A program made the translations under genes and the position numbers. From DASRFS01 sp035260725 (lineage in GTDB: Bacteria; Patescibacteriota; Microgenomatia; Levybacterales; UBA12049): 33,516 nucleotides of DNA. The first letter of the stretch is position 1; each line of letters starts with the position of its first letter. The stretch covers positions 1-33,516 of the forward strand of contig DATFUR010000005.1 in the NCBI GenBank assembly GCA_035260725.1, written 5' to 3'. The notes beneath the pieces are model-generated. The model was given only the letters and a program-made list of their open reading frames with translations, searched no databases and was not told the origin of the DNA. Below are positions 25,383 through 33,516 of this stretch, in pieces.

Positions 25383-26504
25383 ATGAAAGGCGAAGGGTTT
25401 ATACCAAACAAAGATTTCGGAAGAGGTACCATTGGTCCTTCTCTTTTAGATTACGAAAGAGCAGGAATGCCTCAATTTAAAAGCCCTGATAGAAATCCCT
25501 TTAAATGGGGAAAGGAAGTTCTAAAAAGAGCTAGTCAGTCAATAGTGCTGGCAGCTACTTTAAACGGAGGCTTACCTGCAAATGCGGCAGTGCCATTGCC
25601 TGATGTTCCTGCGGGAATAAACCATGTAGATAATATTCTTGAATTGCCGCAATTAAGCGCAGAAAAATTGGCAGCGTTAGACACTTCCCTCTTGCCATGG
25701 GACAACACCGATATTTCAACGCCTGAAAAATTGCAGAAACAGAAGGAAGAAGTAGCGGCAAGATTTGGCTGGGACGAAGAATCAAAGAAAACAAGTAATT
25801 GGAGCCCTTCGGGAGACGGCGGTTACGTTTTCAAAACTCCAGACGGAAAACACCACCCTATTTTTATAGCCGGAATTGACGGAAGAGGAGTCGAACTTCG
25901 CGGCTGGATGAAACTTAAGAATATTTACGGAGATACGGCAATTGTAATTGCACACCGAAATACCCAACTGGTGGAGGTTATGGAAGGCACAGTTTACCCT
26001 CACAAAAACTCGTGGGATGGATGGATAAAACTCGCAGATGAAGCAAGAAACAATAGAGTTCCGGGACAAATTGTAATGCCTCTTAACGAAGCTCCTGGGG
26101 TAACGAATGAGGGAAATATTCCACTATTTGCAATGAATAACGTTGATGCTGCAAGAGTGTTTGGAGTTCCCGGAACTTGGGGCGCAGATCCAAATAATTG
26201 GGACTGGTTTGACGGCGGACCACAAGGCGATAGATGGGTACAGCTAAAAGCTAATCCCAACGGACAAAACACAGGAATAAAACTCGACGGAGCTGTTGCT
26301 CAAGGATTTGTCGCAGCAGACCGAAGAGGAACGCCTGCCATTCCATTTGTCGCCCATCCCGACGTTGACGAAATATTCGGAACAGTAATAACTCTAAGAT
26401 TATCCAATAATCCAAATGCCTTGTGGAGAAACTCTCTTTCGGGTATGCGTATGAATGAAGCAAGAAGAGGAACCGGCACTGTTGTAATGCCTGTAATTAG
26501 ATAA
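25383..26504 (+). CDS. Probable exported protein with two copies of a novel domain
   Basis: A 373-residue protein I do not recognise. A late hydrophobic stretch (KRASQSIVLAATLNGGLPANA, about 49-69 in overlapping parts) resembles a signal peptide with a long N-region, so the protein is probably exported. Two related domains follow, at about 124-234 and 255-372. Each has an N-terminal part with aromatic residues and NW, PxGD or PDGK turns, then a Val/Leu-rich part, and a last strand of the type GxxVMP. The second copy has GADPNNWDW, PQGDRWVQLK, LRLSNNPNALW and NEARRGTGTVVMP, the same marks as the domains of the next protein. It lies one base after the DUF11-like gene, so the genes are co-transcribed. 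Confidence 0.72.
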   Translation: MKGEGFIPNKDFGRGTIGPSLLDYERAGMPQFKSPDRNPFKWGKEVLKRASQSIVLAATLNGGLPANAAVPLPDVPAGINHVDNILELPQLSAEKLAALDTSLLPWDNTDISTPEKLQKQKEEVAARFGWDEESKKTSNWSPSGDGGYVFKTPDGKHHPIFIAGIDGRGVELRGWMKLKNIYGDTAIVIAHRNTQLVEVMEGTVYPHKNSWDGWIKLADEARNNRVPGQIVMPLNEAPGVTNEGNIPLFAMNNVDAARVFGVPGTWGADPNNWDWFDGGPQGDRWVQLKANPNGQNTGIKLDGAVAQGFVAADRRGTPAIPFVAHPDVDEIFGTVITLRLSNNPNALWRNSLSGMRMNEARRGTGTVVMPVIR

Positions 26505-26518
26505 CTATGAAGTATATA

Positions 26519-26534
26519 GGAGGTAAAAAATAAT
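26519..26534 (+). promoter_or_regulatory. Shine-Dalgarno block, second copy
   Basis: The same 16-base string as at 25367-25382, with AGGAGGT at 26518-26524 and 8 bases to the ATG at 26533. It sets the start of the 499-residue protein. Confidence 0.7.
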
Positions 26535-28032
26535 GGCACAAGAAAGACCGGGAGCACCAATTTCTGAACCACGACCAGCAGCGCCAGTGGCTGAAGCTAG
26601 AGTGGAAACACCAGTAGCACCGCGAAGAACACTTAGAGACAGGGTTTTGCGCAGGAACAGAGGACCACAAGGTCCGGCGGCGGAACCAGCTGAACCGGTA
26701 GCACGCCGGGCGGGTGAAGCTAGAGTACAGGGACCAGAACCAAGAAGAATAGTACGTAGGTCGCCTAGTAAGAAGGGGCCTTTAGTGGCAGCAGGTCTAG
26801 CTGCAGGTCTCGTAGGTGGGGTCATTCTTTTTCACGATGATTTAGGAAGAGCTAAAGATAATTTAGGAGCTGCTATAAGCGGTATAGGTAAAGACGGATC
26901 TAAAGAAGCAACACCAACAACAAGTAGCGCAGCAGCCGATGGTGAAAAAGCCAAAGCAGCTAGAGAAAAAGAGATAGCCGATGCTGTAGCAAAAGCACTC
27001 AAAGAAAGAGACCAGTCTGATGCCGAAAAAGCCAAAACAGCCAAAGAGCAAGCCGATGCAAAAGCAAACCAAGCAGCAGCAGAAACCTATGCTCTCTTAA
27101 ATATTGAATCCCGACAATGGGCTGCCACTAATTTAGGCGCGGACGAATGGTCAAAGAATCCAAATAATTGGGATGAGCCAGTTGTTACCCCACAAGGAGA
27201 TAAGTTTATACACCTAAAACAAAGGTCAAACGAGGTTCACTCTCGAGTAAAAATGACTGATAAAACAGTCGGGCAATCATGGATAAAAATTAAAAGAACT
27301 GATTCAGGAATCGAAAGATTTGTAGGAAATCAGGTACTAGACGCTCAAGCAGAAGTCCTGATCCTATCGCCTAACGTTGAAGCAGATGTCAAAGAAGTAA
27401 CAGTGAGAATGGCCGACAACGTCAATGCACTTCTTAACGATTCTGTTGCAAAAATGGTCGCCAAAGAAGCTGCAGAACAACCAGGAGTTAAAGTTGTCTT
27501 GATCTGTCCGCCCAGTGAGATAACTGCAAAAGGCGCTGTAGGTTCTTATTCATTGCTAGATATTCCTACATCACAAGGCTCAGCGGAGCAATGGGCTGCG
27601 GATAACTTTGGAGTAAAGGGGGACGGATGGTCAGATAAAGCTACTAGTTGGGAAGTGAGAGTAATCGATGGCGACAAGTTTGCACACCTTAAACAAGGGC
27701 CCAATGAAGTCCACTCAAGCATTAAAACGACTGATAATGCTGTGGGTCAGGCTTGGGCAAAAATAAAAAGAACCGATGCGGGAGTCGAAACAATTCAAGG
27801 AAATAAAGTAACAAATGCCCAAGCAGAAGCATTTGTCGTCCTTCCCAATGTCACAATGGAAGTAAAAGAAATAACAATCCGGCTATCAAACAACGTTAAC
27901 GCTTTAATCGTTGACTCCTACAATAAGATGGTTGCCAAAGAAGCTATCGAGCAACCCGAAGTCAAAGTTTTGATTGCTTGCCCAGTTACTACCGCGCCGA
28001 CGCCAACACCTATCTTACCACCTGCAAAGTAA
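26533..28032 (+). CDS. Membrane-anchored protein with coiled stalk and two copies of a novel domain
   Basis: A 499-residue protein. Residues 1-82 are Pro/Ala/Arg-rich and basic, so probably cytoplasmic. One transmembrane helix is at about 83-100, then an Ala/Lys/Glu-rich, coiled-coil-like stalk (about 133-183). Two homologous domains at about 186-326 and 338-483 are outside, and the tail is Thr/Pro-rich (TTAPTPTPILPPAK). The domain pattern in both copies is W-A-A-x-N-x-G, a W with turn, GDKFxHLKQ, NEVHSxxKxTDxxVGQxWxKIKRTDxG, V-x-x-A-Q-A-E, VKExTxRxxxNVNAL, DSxxKMVAKEA, EQPxVKV. I know no family with it. Surface display with repeated modules suggests binding or adhesion, but this is only inference. 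Confidence 0.75.
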   Translation: MAQERPGAPISEPRPAAPVAEARVETPVAPRRTLRDRVLRRNRGPQGPAAEPAEPVARRAGEARVQGPEPRRIVRRSPSKKGPLVAAGLAAGLVGGVILFHDDLGRAKDNLGAAISGIGKDGSKEATPTTSSAAADGEKAKAAREKEIADAVAKALKERDQSDAEKAKTAKEQADAKANQAAAETYALLNIESRQWAATNLGADEWSKNPNNWDEPVVTPQGDKFIHLKQRSNEVHSRVKMTDKTVGQSWIKIKRTDSGIERFVGNQVLDAQAEVLILSPNVEADVKEVTVRMADNVNALLNDSVAKMVAKEAAEQPGVKVVLICPPSEITAKGAVGSYSLLDIPTSQGSAEQWAADNFGVKGDGWSDKATSWEVRVIDGDKFAHLKQGPNEVHSSIKTTDNAVGQAWAKIKRTDAGVETIQGNKVTNAQAEAFVVLPNVTMEVKEITIRLSNNVNALIVDSYNKMVAKEAIEQPEVKVLIACPVTTAPTPTPILPPAK

Positions 28033-28068
28033 CAAGGTTAGTTTAGTTATGGCGGCGGAATGATCTTT

Positions 28069-28102
28069 GGGCACACCTTCTTTAATGACTGTGTGCCTTT
28101 TA
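28069..28102 (+). terminator. Terminator or attenuator before the glycosyltransferase genes
   Basis: GGCACAC (28070-28076) pairs with GTGTGCC (28091-28097) around a 14-base loop, followed by TTTTAT. It could end the surface cluster transcript. It also sits 12 bases before the GT2 start codon, so it may instead attenuate expression of the downstream genes. Confidence 0.5.
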
Positions 28103-28109
28103 TAAAAAT

Positions 28110-28907
28110 ATGAGAACAATATCGTTTGTTATACCAGTTTACAATGAAGAGGAAAGGCTTTCGAAAACCTTTGATGCTTTAAAAAAATTAAAGCTGGATA
28201 GTTCTCTTCTACTTGAGAGCATTATTTTTGTGGATGATGGTTCAAAAGATAGTTCTTTATCGCTAATTAAAAAAAACATCCCAAACCTAAAGAGAACCTT
28301 GAACACAGATATCAAACTCCTGTCCTATCCTGAAAACAAAGGCAAAGGATATGCCGTCAAAACAGGACTCCTTGCATCTACATCCGACTACTCTTTATTT
28401 TTTGACGTTGATATCTCTACTCCACTTACAGAGATATCAAAATTCATAACATATATGGAAAAGGGCGCAGACTTAATTATAGGGACAAGAAAAAGTGATA
28501 AATCCAAAGTTTTAGTACACCAATCCCCGCTCAGAGAATTTATGGGACATATATTTACGCAGTTTGCCAAAATGTTCGTAGGAATAAAAGTAACCGATTT
28601 TACATGCGGATTTAAAGCTGTGTCGTATAAGGCAAGCAAAATAATCGCCCCTCTTCTTAGGGTTAACGGATGGGGTTATGATGTAGAATTAATTTTCCTA
28701 ACAGAAAGAGTTGGGTTTACGACTCAAGAAGTACCCGTTATCTGGTCGAATGACCCTAATTCACGGGTAAAAATGTACAAAGCTGTAATTACCACACTAA
28801 AAGATTTGCTAACAATTAAGTGGGAGTATTCCTTAAAACAAGGCTTAATTTCTTACTCCAAAACCATGGGCTGGGGCGTTTCCAGATTTGCTTCCATTTT
28901 CCTATAA
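28110..28907 (+). CDS. GT2 glycosyltransferase, dolichyl-phosphate-sugar synthase-like
   Basis: A 265-residue protein with a GT-A fold of family GT2: ISFVIPVYNEEERL at 4-17, VDDGSKD, NKGKGYAVKTGL, and the DXD-type DVDISTP, then LIIGTRKS and a long C-terminal part (TDFTCGFKAVSYKAS; GWGYDVELIFLTERVG). This matches the dolichyl/polyprenyl-phosphate glucosyl- or mannosyltransferase branch, which moves a sugar from a nucleotide to a lipid carrier on the cytoplasmic face. It would thus supply lipid-linked sugar to a GT-C enzyme such as the large protein two genes on. It is 6 bases from the next gene. No membrane helices at the end, so only the catalytic unit. Confidence 0.85.
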   Translation: MRTISFVIPVYNEEERLSKTFDALKKLKLDSSLLLESIIFVDDGSKDSSLSLIKKNIPNLKRTLNTDIKLLSYPENKGKGYAVKTGLLASTSDYSLFFDVDISTPLTEISKFITYMEKGADLIIGTRKSDKSKVLVHQSPLREFMGHIFTQFAKMFVGIKVTDFTCGFKAVSYKASKIIAPLLRVNGWGYDVELIFLTERVGFTTQEVPVIWSNDPNSRVKMYKAVITTLKDLLTIKWEYSLKQGLISYSKTMGWGVSRFASIFL

Positions 28908-28913
28908 AGACTT

Positions 28914-30167
28914 ATGAAAACCACAGGTCTTTTGGTTATTTCAAGCTATCCACCCTTTGGAGAAACACACAATAAAAAAGTTGTTGGGATTGCATCTTTT
29001 ACCAAAAACACCCTTTCTTCCCTAAGTCGCCTCAACGAAGGAAAATTTAAAGCTAGAGTTTTGGCAGAAGTTTTAGATAACGAAAAAAATTATAAGGAAA
29101 ACAATGTCGAAGTACTGCGTGTCTGGAAACGGGGATCAATTTTTGCCTTTCCCTCTCTGTTAAAAAAAATTTATAAGAGCCCAGAGCCAGTAATACTTTT
29201 TGAGTTCGAACACGCCATGTTTGGCAATATAATTTCTCTTATTCCCCTCCCCCTTTTCCTCCTTATTACAGAGAAAATGCTTGGAAAAAAAATTATTTTC
29301 GTCTTCCATCAAGTAATTGGCGATCTAAAAAATCTGCACGGACATATAAATATTCCAAAAAGCAGCTTCAAAATAGAGTTATTGAATATTTTAATATTCT
29401 TTTTTTATAAAGCTATACTTTTATCCGTAACAAAGGCTGTGGTTTTTGAAGATGAATTAAAAGAGAGATTGGCAAGGCTTGGAGACAAGAAGAAAATAGT
29501 CGTAATACCTCACGGAGTTGAGAAATTTCGCAGTAATTTAACTTATCAATCGGCTAGAACAAAGTTGGAAATTGGAAAAAATGATTTTTTGCTTTTGAGC
29601 TTTGGTTTCCTAGCCTGGTACAAGGGGACCGATATTCTTGTCAAACAATTTTCTTCGTTATCAAAAGACGCAAGAAAGAATGTAAAGCTTATTATTGCCG
29701 GAGGTCCCAACCCTAACCATATCGGAAAGAAATTTTATGACGATTATGTAGCAAAAATCCAAAAAGAATCTGATAAAAACGGTATTTCTGTGACAGGTTT
29801 TTTGCCCGAAGACAAAATTCCCGTCTATTTTGAAGCTTCGGATCTAATCGTCTTCCCATATAGAACATTCATGTCGTCAAGCGGTCCTTTGTCTATTGCC
29901 CTTTCCTACAACAAACCATTTATAGTTTCTGAGAATCTGCAAGGCTTAGCTAAATCTTCGGATTTTAAAAAAGCATTGGAAAATTCATCTTTGGAAAACC
30001 ACGATTTAATATTTAAAGAAGGTAAATTTGGCCTCGAAAATAAAATAAAAGCTCTCAGAAACGAAAGAGTTCGTGATAAAATGATAAAATTCAGCAAGCT
30101 TCTGGCAAAAGAGAGAGAGTTTGGAAAAGTTGCAAAACTCTATGAAGAACTTATTGAAAAAGCTTAA
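28914..30167 (+). CDS. GT4-family glycosyltransferase
   Basis: A 417-residue GT-B fold protein. The N-terminal half has ISSYPPFGETHNKK and VVFEDELKERLARLG. The C-terminal Rossmann half has VVIPHGVEKF, LLSFGFLAWYKGTDIL, LIIAGGP, VTGFLPEDKIPVYFEASDL, and FPYRTFMSSSGPLSIALSYNKPFIVS, the sugar-nucleotide-binding region of family GT4. A hydrophobic stretch at about 105-150 suggests membrane association. Substrate unknown; assembly of a surface polysaccharide or protein glycan fits the neighbours. Its 3' end overlaps the start of the next gene. Confidence 0.85.
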   Translation: MKTTGLLVISSYPPFGETHNKKVVGIASFTKNTLSSLSRLNEGKFKARVLAEVLDNEKNYKENNVEVLRVWKRGSIFAFPSLLKKIYKSPEPVILFEFEHAMFGNIISLIPLPLFLLITEKMLGKKIIFVFHQVIGDLKNLHGHINIPKSSFKIELLNILIFFFYKAILLSVTKAVVFEDELKERLARLGDKKKIVVIPHGVEKFRSNLTYQSARTKLEIGKNDFLLLSFGFLAWYKGTDILVKQFSSLSKDARKNVKLIIAGGPNPNHIGKKFYDDYVAKIQKESDKNGISVTGFLPEDKIPVYFEASDLIVFPYRTFMSSSGPLSIALSYNKPFIVSENLQGLAKSSDFKKALENSSLENHDLIFKEGKFGLENKIKALRNERVRDKMIKFSKLLAKEREFGKVAKLYEELIEKA

Positions 30168-33100
30168 GAAAAATTCTCCCATTATTATATTGATGGCAGC
30201 AATTCTTGCCGTTTTCCTAACCAATTTTTCACCATCAACTTTTCTAATAGGATGGGATAACAGACTTCAAGAGTTAAGCCCGCTTCTTAATTTAAAAAGA
30301 TATATTTTTAGCGTCTGGCAGGAATACCAGGGCCTGGGACTTTTGGCCGGACACGCCCATGCCGCGGAGATTCCCCACGCTATTTTTATAGCCTTGATGT
30401 CTATTTTTCTGCCGCTTAATATTATCCGGCAAGCGTATGTATTTATAATGCTGGGGCTTGGCGTTTTGGGGACTTATTTTCTAGTTAAAAAGCTAGTCCA
30501 TTACGACACAAAAATTCTAAATGAGGTCGTGCCTCTTTTTGGAGGATTATTTTACCTTTTTAACCTTGCAACCATACAAACTTTTTATACTCCGCTGGAG
30601 CCCTTTATAACTCATTACGCCGCTTTGCCATGGCTAATACTCTCGGCATTATATTTTATTGCGAATAAAACTCGCAAGGCATTGTTGTTTTTCGTTTTGG
30701 TAAACATACTTTCTATTCCTCAAGCGCAAATTCCGACTGTATTTTTTGTCTATATTTTTGCGCTTTGTTTTTTCCTATTTATTTTGATTTTGGAAACTAA
30801 AAATAGATATGTATTAAAAAGATCACTGCAGGTTCTTCTGATTACGCTTGTCCTCAACTTATTTTGGCTTTTGCCTTTTATATACTTTTTTCTGACCAAC
30901 AGCCAGGTTGCGTTAGAAGCTAAGATGAACCAGATGTCAACCCAGACCATCTTCCTGCAAAACAAAGAATTTGGAAATATACAAGATGTAATGCTTCTCA
31001 AGGGCTTTTGGTTTAATAACGTAGACCCTAATCTTCAAGGCAACTTCGCCTATATGTTTTCTGCTTGGAGAGATCATTTAACACCTCTCGTCTCAGGTAT
31101 TGGATACTTATTTTTCGTAGTTGTTTTAATTGGTTTTTTCTATGTAAAAAGGAAAGCACCATTCGTTTTGCCTTTTTCTGCCTTGTTTGTACTTGCCTTT
31201 ACAATGCTTGCAACGAGTACTCCCCCGTTTTCTTGGATAGACAGTTTACTTAGAACCATTCCTATCTTTAACGAGATGTTCCGCTTCCCTTTTACTAAAT
31301 TTTCCATTCTCACAGCCCTTACTTACTCATTTTTCTTTGCAATTGGTATTGGAAAACTCATGTCATGGTATACAAAACTCTCCAAAAACAACAAACCGAA
31401 TTTTTACCCAATAATAATATTATTCATTGTATTGCTTGGATTTTTTGTGTTTCCAATTTTTAAAGGTGGACTAATTTATAGCAAGGAAAGGATCAACATT
31501 CCAAACGAGTATTTTAAGCTCTTCAGTTTCTTAAAAACTCAAGATCCCAATACGAGAATTGCTAATTTCCCTCAATCATCTTTCTGGGGATGGAACTTTT
31601 ATAGCTGGGGTTATGGCGGCTCCGGATTCTTATGGTACGGCATAAATCAGCCCATACTGGACCGTGCCTTTGACGTCTGGTCTAAAAATGACGAAAACTA
31701 TTATTGGGAGGTCTCGTACGCTTTATACTCCAAAAATCCACAGCTTTTTGAGAACGTTTTAAATAAATACCAGATAAATTACCTCCTGGTAGATAAAAAC
31801 GTAATTAATCCATCTGCTCCCAAAGCTCTTTTTACAAAAGAGCTAAAAGACCTTATCCTCCAAATTCCATCAATTAAAAAACAGACTAGCTTTGGAAACC
31901 TCGACTTGTACAAAGTGGATTTAAAAGATAACATAAAAGGGTTTGTATTTTCTACAAACAAAACATCTAGCGTTAACTCCTATAATTGGAGTAATTTTGA
32001 TAAAGCCTACTCTTCTATCCCCAACTACACTTCTATTGCCGATGGCAAACCGGACTTTTTCTATCCTTTCCGTTCGCTTTTTTCAGGAAAAAATGAAGAA
32101 AACAAGGAATTCGTTCTCAAAGACAGCGGAGAATACTTGGAGTTTTCGAAAACTCTGCCAATTCTTAAAGATACAAAAATAAATCTACCTTCCGTTTTAG
32201 AAAGTGAAGCTTCTTTTGTAGCAAATTTTAAAGCCAAAAAAAATAATGACGAAAGTACGACTATAAATGTTAATATGGAAACTCCGCAAATCTATATCGG
32301 AGGACAAAAGGTTTGGGGACAAATCTTCCAAAGGCCTCTTTTTATTATTCCAAAAGGATCCTCAAGAAAATTTGATCTTAATATAAACGGCGTAACTCTT
32401 AAAGCGGACTTGGACAGCACTGAAAACTTAGGCTCAACTTATATATTTTTAGGCCAAAACGTTTTAACTTTAGACAACGGCAGCCTTTATCAGATAACAA
32501 TAACCCAAAACGATATCCAATCTCTTCTAAACCAACCCACAATAATTGATTTAAAAGATACCGGGAACAAAGAATTTATGGTAAAAGTCCCCAAAATCAC
32601 AGACTCATCTCAAAATTTTTCCATCAATCCATCCGAAGATCTCAAAAAGAAGGTCAAAAACTGCGAAAATTTTAGAAATGGCACAGTTTCCGCTTTGTTA
32701 AATGAAGGCAAATTAGAGCTTCAATCCGAAAATGCCACTGCTTGTATCTCTTTCTTCTCGTCAACTCTTTCTCATAATCAAGGATACGCGGTACTTATAG
32801 AAAATCAAAATATAAAAGGAAGGCCTTTACATTTCTGGATATTGAATGAGGACGAAAAACAATCTCCGATAGACACATATCTTAAAGAAAATAAGAAATT
32901 AACCACTTCGTCTTTTATTCTTCCCACTTACGAACAGTTTGGAATAGGATATTCAATTAACTTTGAAAACATAGCGATTGCAGAAAAAACCATAAACAGG
33001 CTTGGAAAAGTCTCCTTCTACCCAATCCCCTACAACTTTCTGACCTCTATTGTATTCACAAAAGGAAACAGCCAGAACCAATTGGACACTTATCCTAAGC

Positions 33101-33441
33101 TCCAAGTCACACATCCCAACGAAAGTTTATATATAGTAAACGGGCCTAAGCTTAATAAGGATTCTATGCTTGTACTTTCTCAAGCCTTTGCCTCGGGTTG
33201 GAAGGCTTATGAGGTCAGTAACGATAATTTCTTAACCAATTTCTTCCCTTTCGTCTTTGGCAAAGAACTTAAAGAACATGTTTTGGTAAACAACTGGGAA
33301 AACGGATGGGTCCTAAATTCATCATTCAACATTAATCATTCATCATTAATATATATAGTATACCTCCCCCAATACCTCGAATACCTGGGTTTCGTGATTC
33401 TAATTATTGGCACTTTTTATCTATTAAAAAAGAGGTCGTAA
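30142..33441 (+). CDS. Large GT-C-like polytopic membrane protein
   Basis: A 1099-residue protein from ATG 30142; a TTG at 30121 is also in frame but less likely. It overlaps the GT4 gene by 26 bases. Residues to about 430 contain ten or more membrane helices, with an early loop FLIGWDNRLQELSPLLN, and WQEYQGLGLLAGHAHAAEIPH, as in GT-C polyprenyl-phosphate-dependent transferases of the arabinofuranosyltransferase/YfhO-like type. A long extracellular beta-rich region of more than 600 residues follows, and a last helix (YLEYLGFVILIIGTFYLL) with a basic end. A GT2 enzyme of the lipid-linked-sugar type two genes upstream could feed it. The sequence just before the last helix is coded by a heptamer array. 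Confidence 0.75.
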   Translation: MKNLLKKLKKNSPIIILMAAILAVFLTNFSPSTFLIGWDNRLQELSPLLNLKRYIFSVWQEYQGLGLLAGHAHAAEIPHAIFIALMSIFLPLNIIRQAYVFIMLGLGVLGTYFLVKKLVHYDTKILNEVVPLFGGLFYLFNLATIQTFYTPLEPFITHYAALPWLILSALYFIANKTRKALLFFVLVNILSIPQAQIPTVFFVYIFALCFFLFILILETKNRYVLKRSLQVLLITLVLNLFWLLPFIYFFLTNSQVALEAKMNQMSTQTIFLQNKEFGNIQDVMLLKGFWFNNVDPNLQGNFAYMFSAWRDHLTPLVSGIGYLFFVVVLIGFFYVKRKAPFVLPFSALFVLAFTMLATSTPPFSWIDSLLRTIPIFNEMFRFPFTKFSILTALTYSFFFAIGIGKLMSWYTKLSKNNKPNFYPIIILFIVLLGFFVFPIFKGGLIYSKERINIPNEYFKLFSFLKTQDPNTRIANFPQSSFWGWNFYSWGYGGSGFLWYGINQPILDRAFDVWSKNDENYYWEVSYALYSKNPQLFENVLNKYQINYLLVDKNVINPSAPKALFTKELKDLILQIPSIKKQTSFGNLDLYKVDLKDNIKGFVFSTNKTSSVNSYNWSNFDKAYSSIPNYTSIADGKPDFFYPFRSLFSGKNEENKEFVLKDSGEYLEFSKTLPILKDTKINLPSVLESEASFVANFKAKKNNDESTTINVNMETPQIYIGGQKVWGQIFQRPLFIIPKGSSRKFDLNINGVTLKADLDSTENLGSTYIFLGQNVLTLDNGSLYQITITQNDIQSLLNQPTIIDLKDTGNKEFMVKVPKITDSSQNFSINPSEDLKKKVKNCENFRNGTVSALLNEGKLELQSENATACISFFSSTLSHNQGYAVLIENQNIKGRPLHFWILNEDEKQSPIDTYLKENKKLTTSSFILPTYEQFGIGYSINFENIAIAEKTINRLGKVSFYPIPYNFLTSIVFTKGNSQNQLDTYPKLQVTHPNESLYIVNGPKLNKDSMLVLSQAFASGWKAYEVSNDNFLTNFFPFVFGKELKEHVLVNNWENGWVLNSSFNINHSSLIYIVYLPQYLEYLGFVILIIGTFYLLKKRS
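33316..33350 (+). repeat. Seven-base-period array near the 3' end of the GT-C-like gene
   Basis: Five heptamers with consensus CATTMAT encode residues just before the last membrane helix (NSSFNINHSSL). The units resemble those of the second arm at 4343-4377. Confidence 0.87.
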
Positions 33442-33443
33442 AG

Positions 33444-33472
33444 TTGAAAAATTAGCTTTTATTTGATACAAT
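33444..33472 (+). promoter_or_regulatory. Promoter facing out of the window
   Basis: TTGAAA at 33444-33449, spacer 17, TACAAT at 33467-33472, directly after the GT-C-like gene. An ATG at 33509 may open the next gene, but too little is visible. Confidence 0.5.
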
Positions 33473-33516
33473 CCTTTTAACATTTAACTCTTTTACTGCC
33501 CCAGTAGAATGAACAA

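Overview
The window looks like a piece of a candidate-phyla-radiation (Patescibacteria) genome, most likely Microgenomates (OP11). The reasons are gene content and style: a leuS-comEA-comEC cluster, a shortened LeuRS, many secreted proteins of lineage-specific type, a near-12 kb surface-fibre gene, a TPR/O-antigen-ligase-like membrane protein, a very large GT-C-like membrane protein, and short intergenic gaps. Reading frames end normally at TGA, so the code is standard (table 11), not the recoded Gracilibacteria code. The taxon is an inference; no rRNA gene is present.

Layout. Positions 1-3524 (minus): leuS, comEA and the start of comEC (cut by the window edge), one likely operon. Positions 3571-5230 (plus): two exported beta-rich proteins. 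Positions 5231-5882: a 652-base non-coding stretch with promoter-like elements at its end. Positions 5883-17855: one 3990-codon gene with two integrase-type SAM-like domains, one membrane span, and a long repetitive extracellular fibre. Positions 17926-20404: a polytopic ligase-like/TPR protein and a small zinc-ribbon protein. Positions 20507-21869 (minus): two tandem tRNA-Ala genes and a LysM/M23 peptidase. Positions 21949-24440: a Tat-exported lytic transglycosylase and rho, convergent with overlapping stops. Positions 24698-28032: a DUF11-like surface protein and two adjacent proteins sharing four copies of a domain I do not recognise. Positions 28110-33441: GT2, GT4 and a GT-C-like giant membrane protein. 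Most of the window builds, remodels or glycosylates the cell surface; comEA/comEC add DNA uptake.

The most unusual signal is not a gene. At eleven loci, in coding and non-coding DNA, there are short degenerate arrays with an exact seven-base period (for example GTATCNN, GAATTAA, TTTACTA, TTTTGAY, AATTTAC, CATTMAT). Several come as two opposed arms around a short loop. They sit in protein linkers, in signal-peptide codons, at domain junctions of the giant gene, inside the LeuRS editing domain, and over promoters. They resemble in principle the heptanucleotide STRR repeats of cyanobacteria, but I know of no description for this lineage. Second in interest are the giant protein's cytoplasmic integrase-like heads without a catalytic domain, and the four-copy novel domain at 25383-28032.
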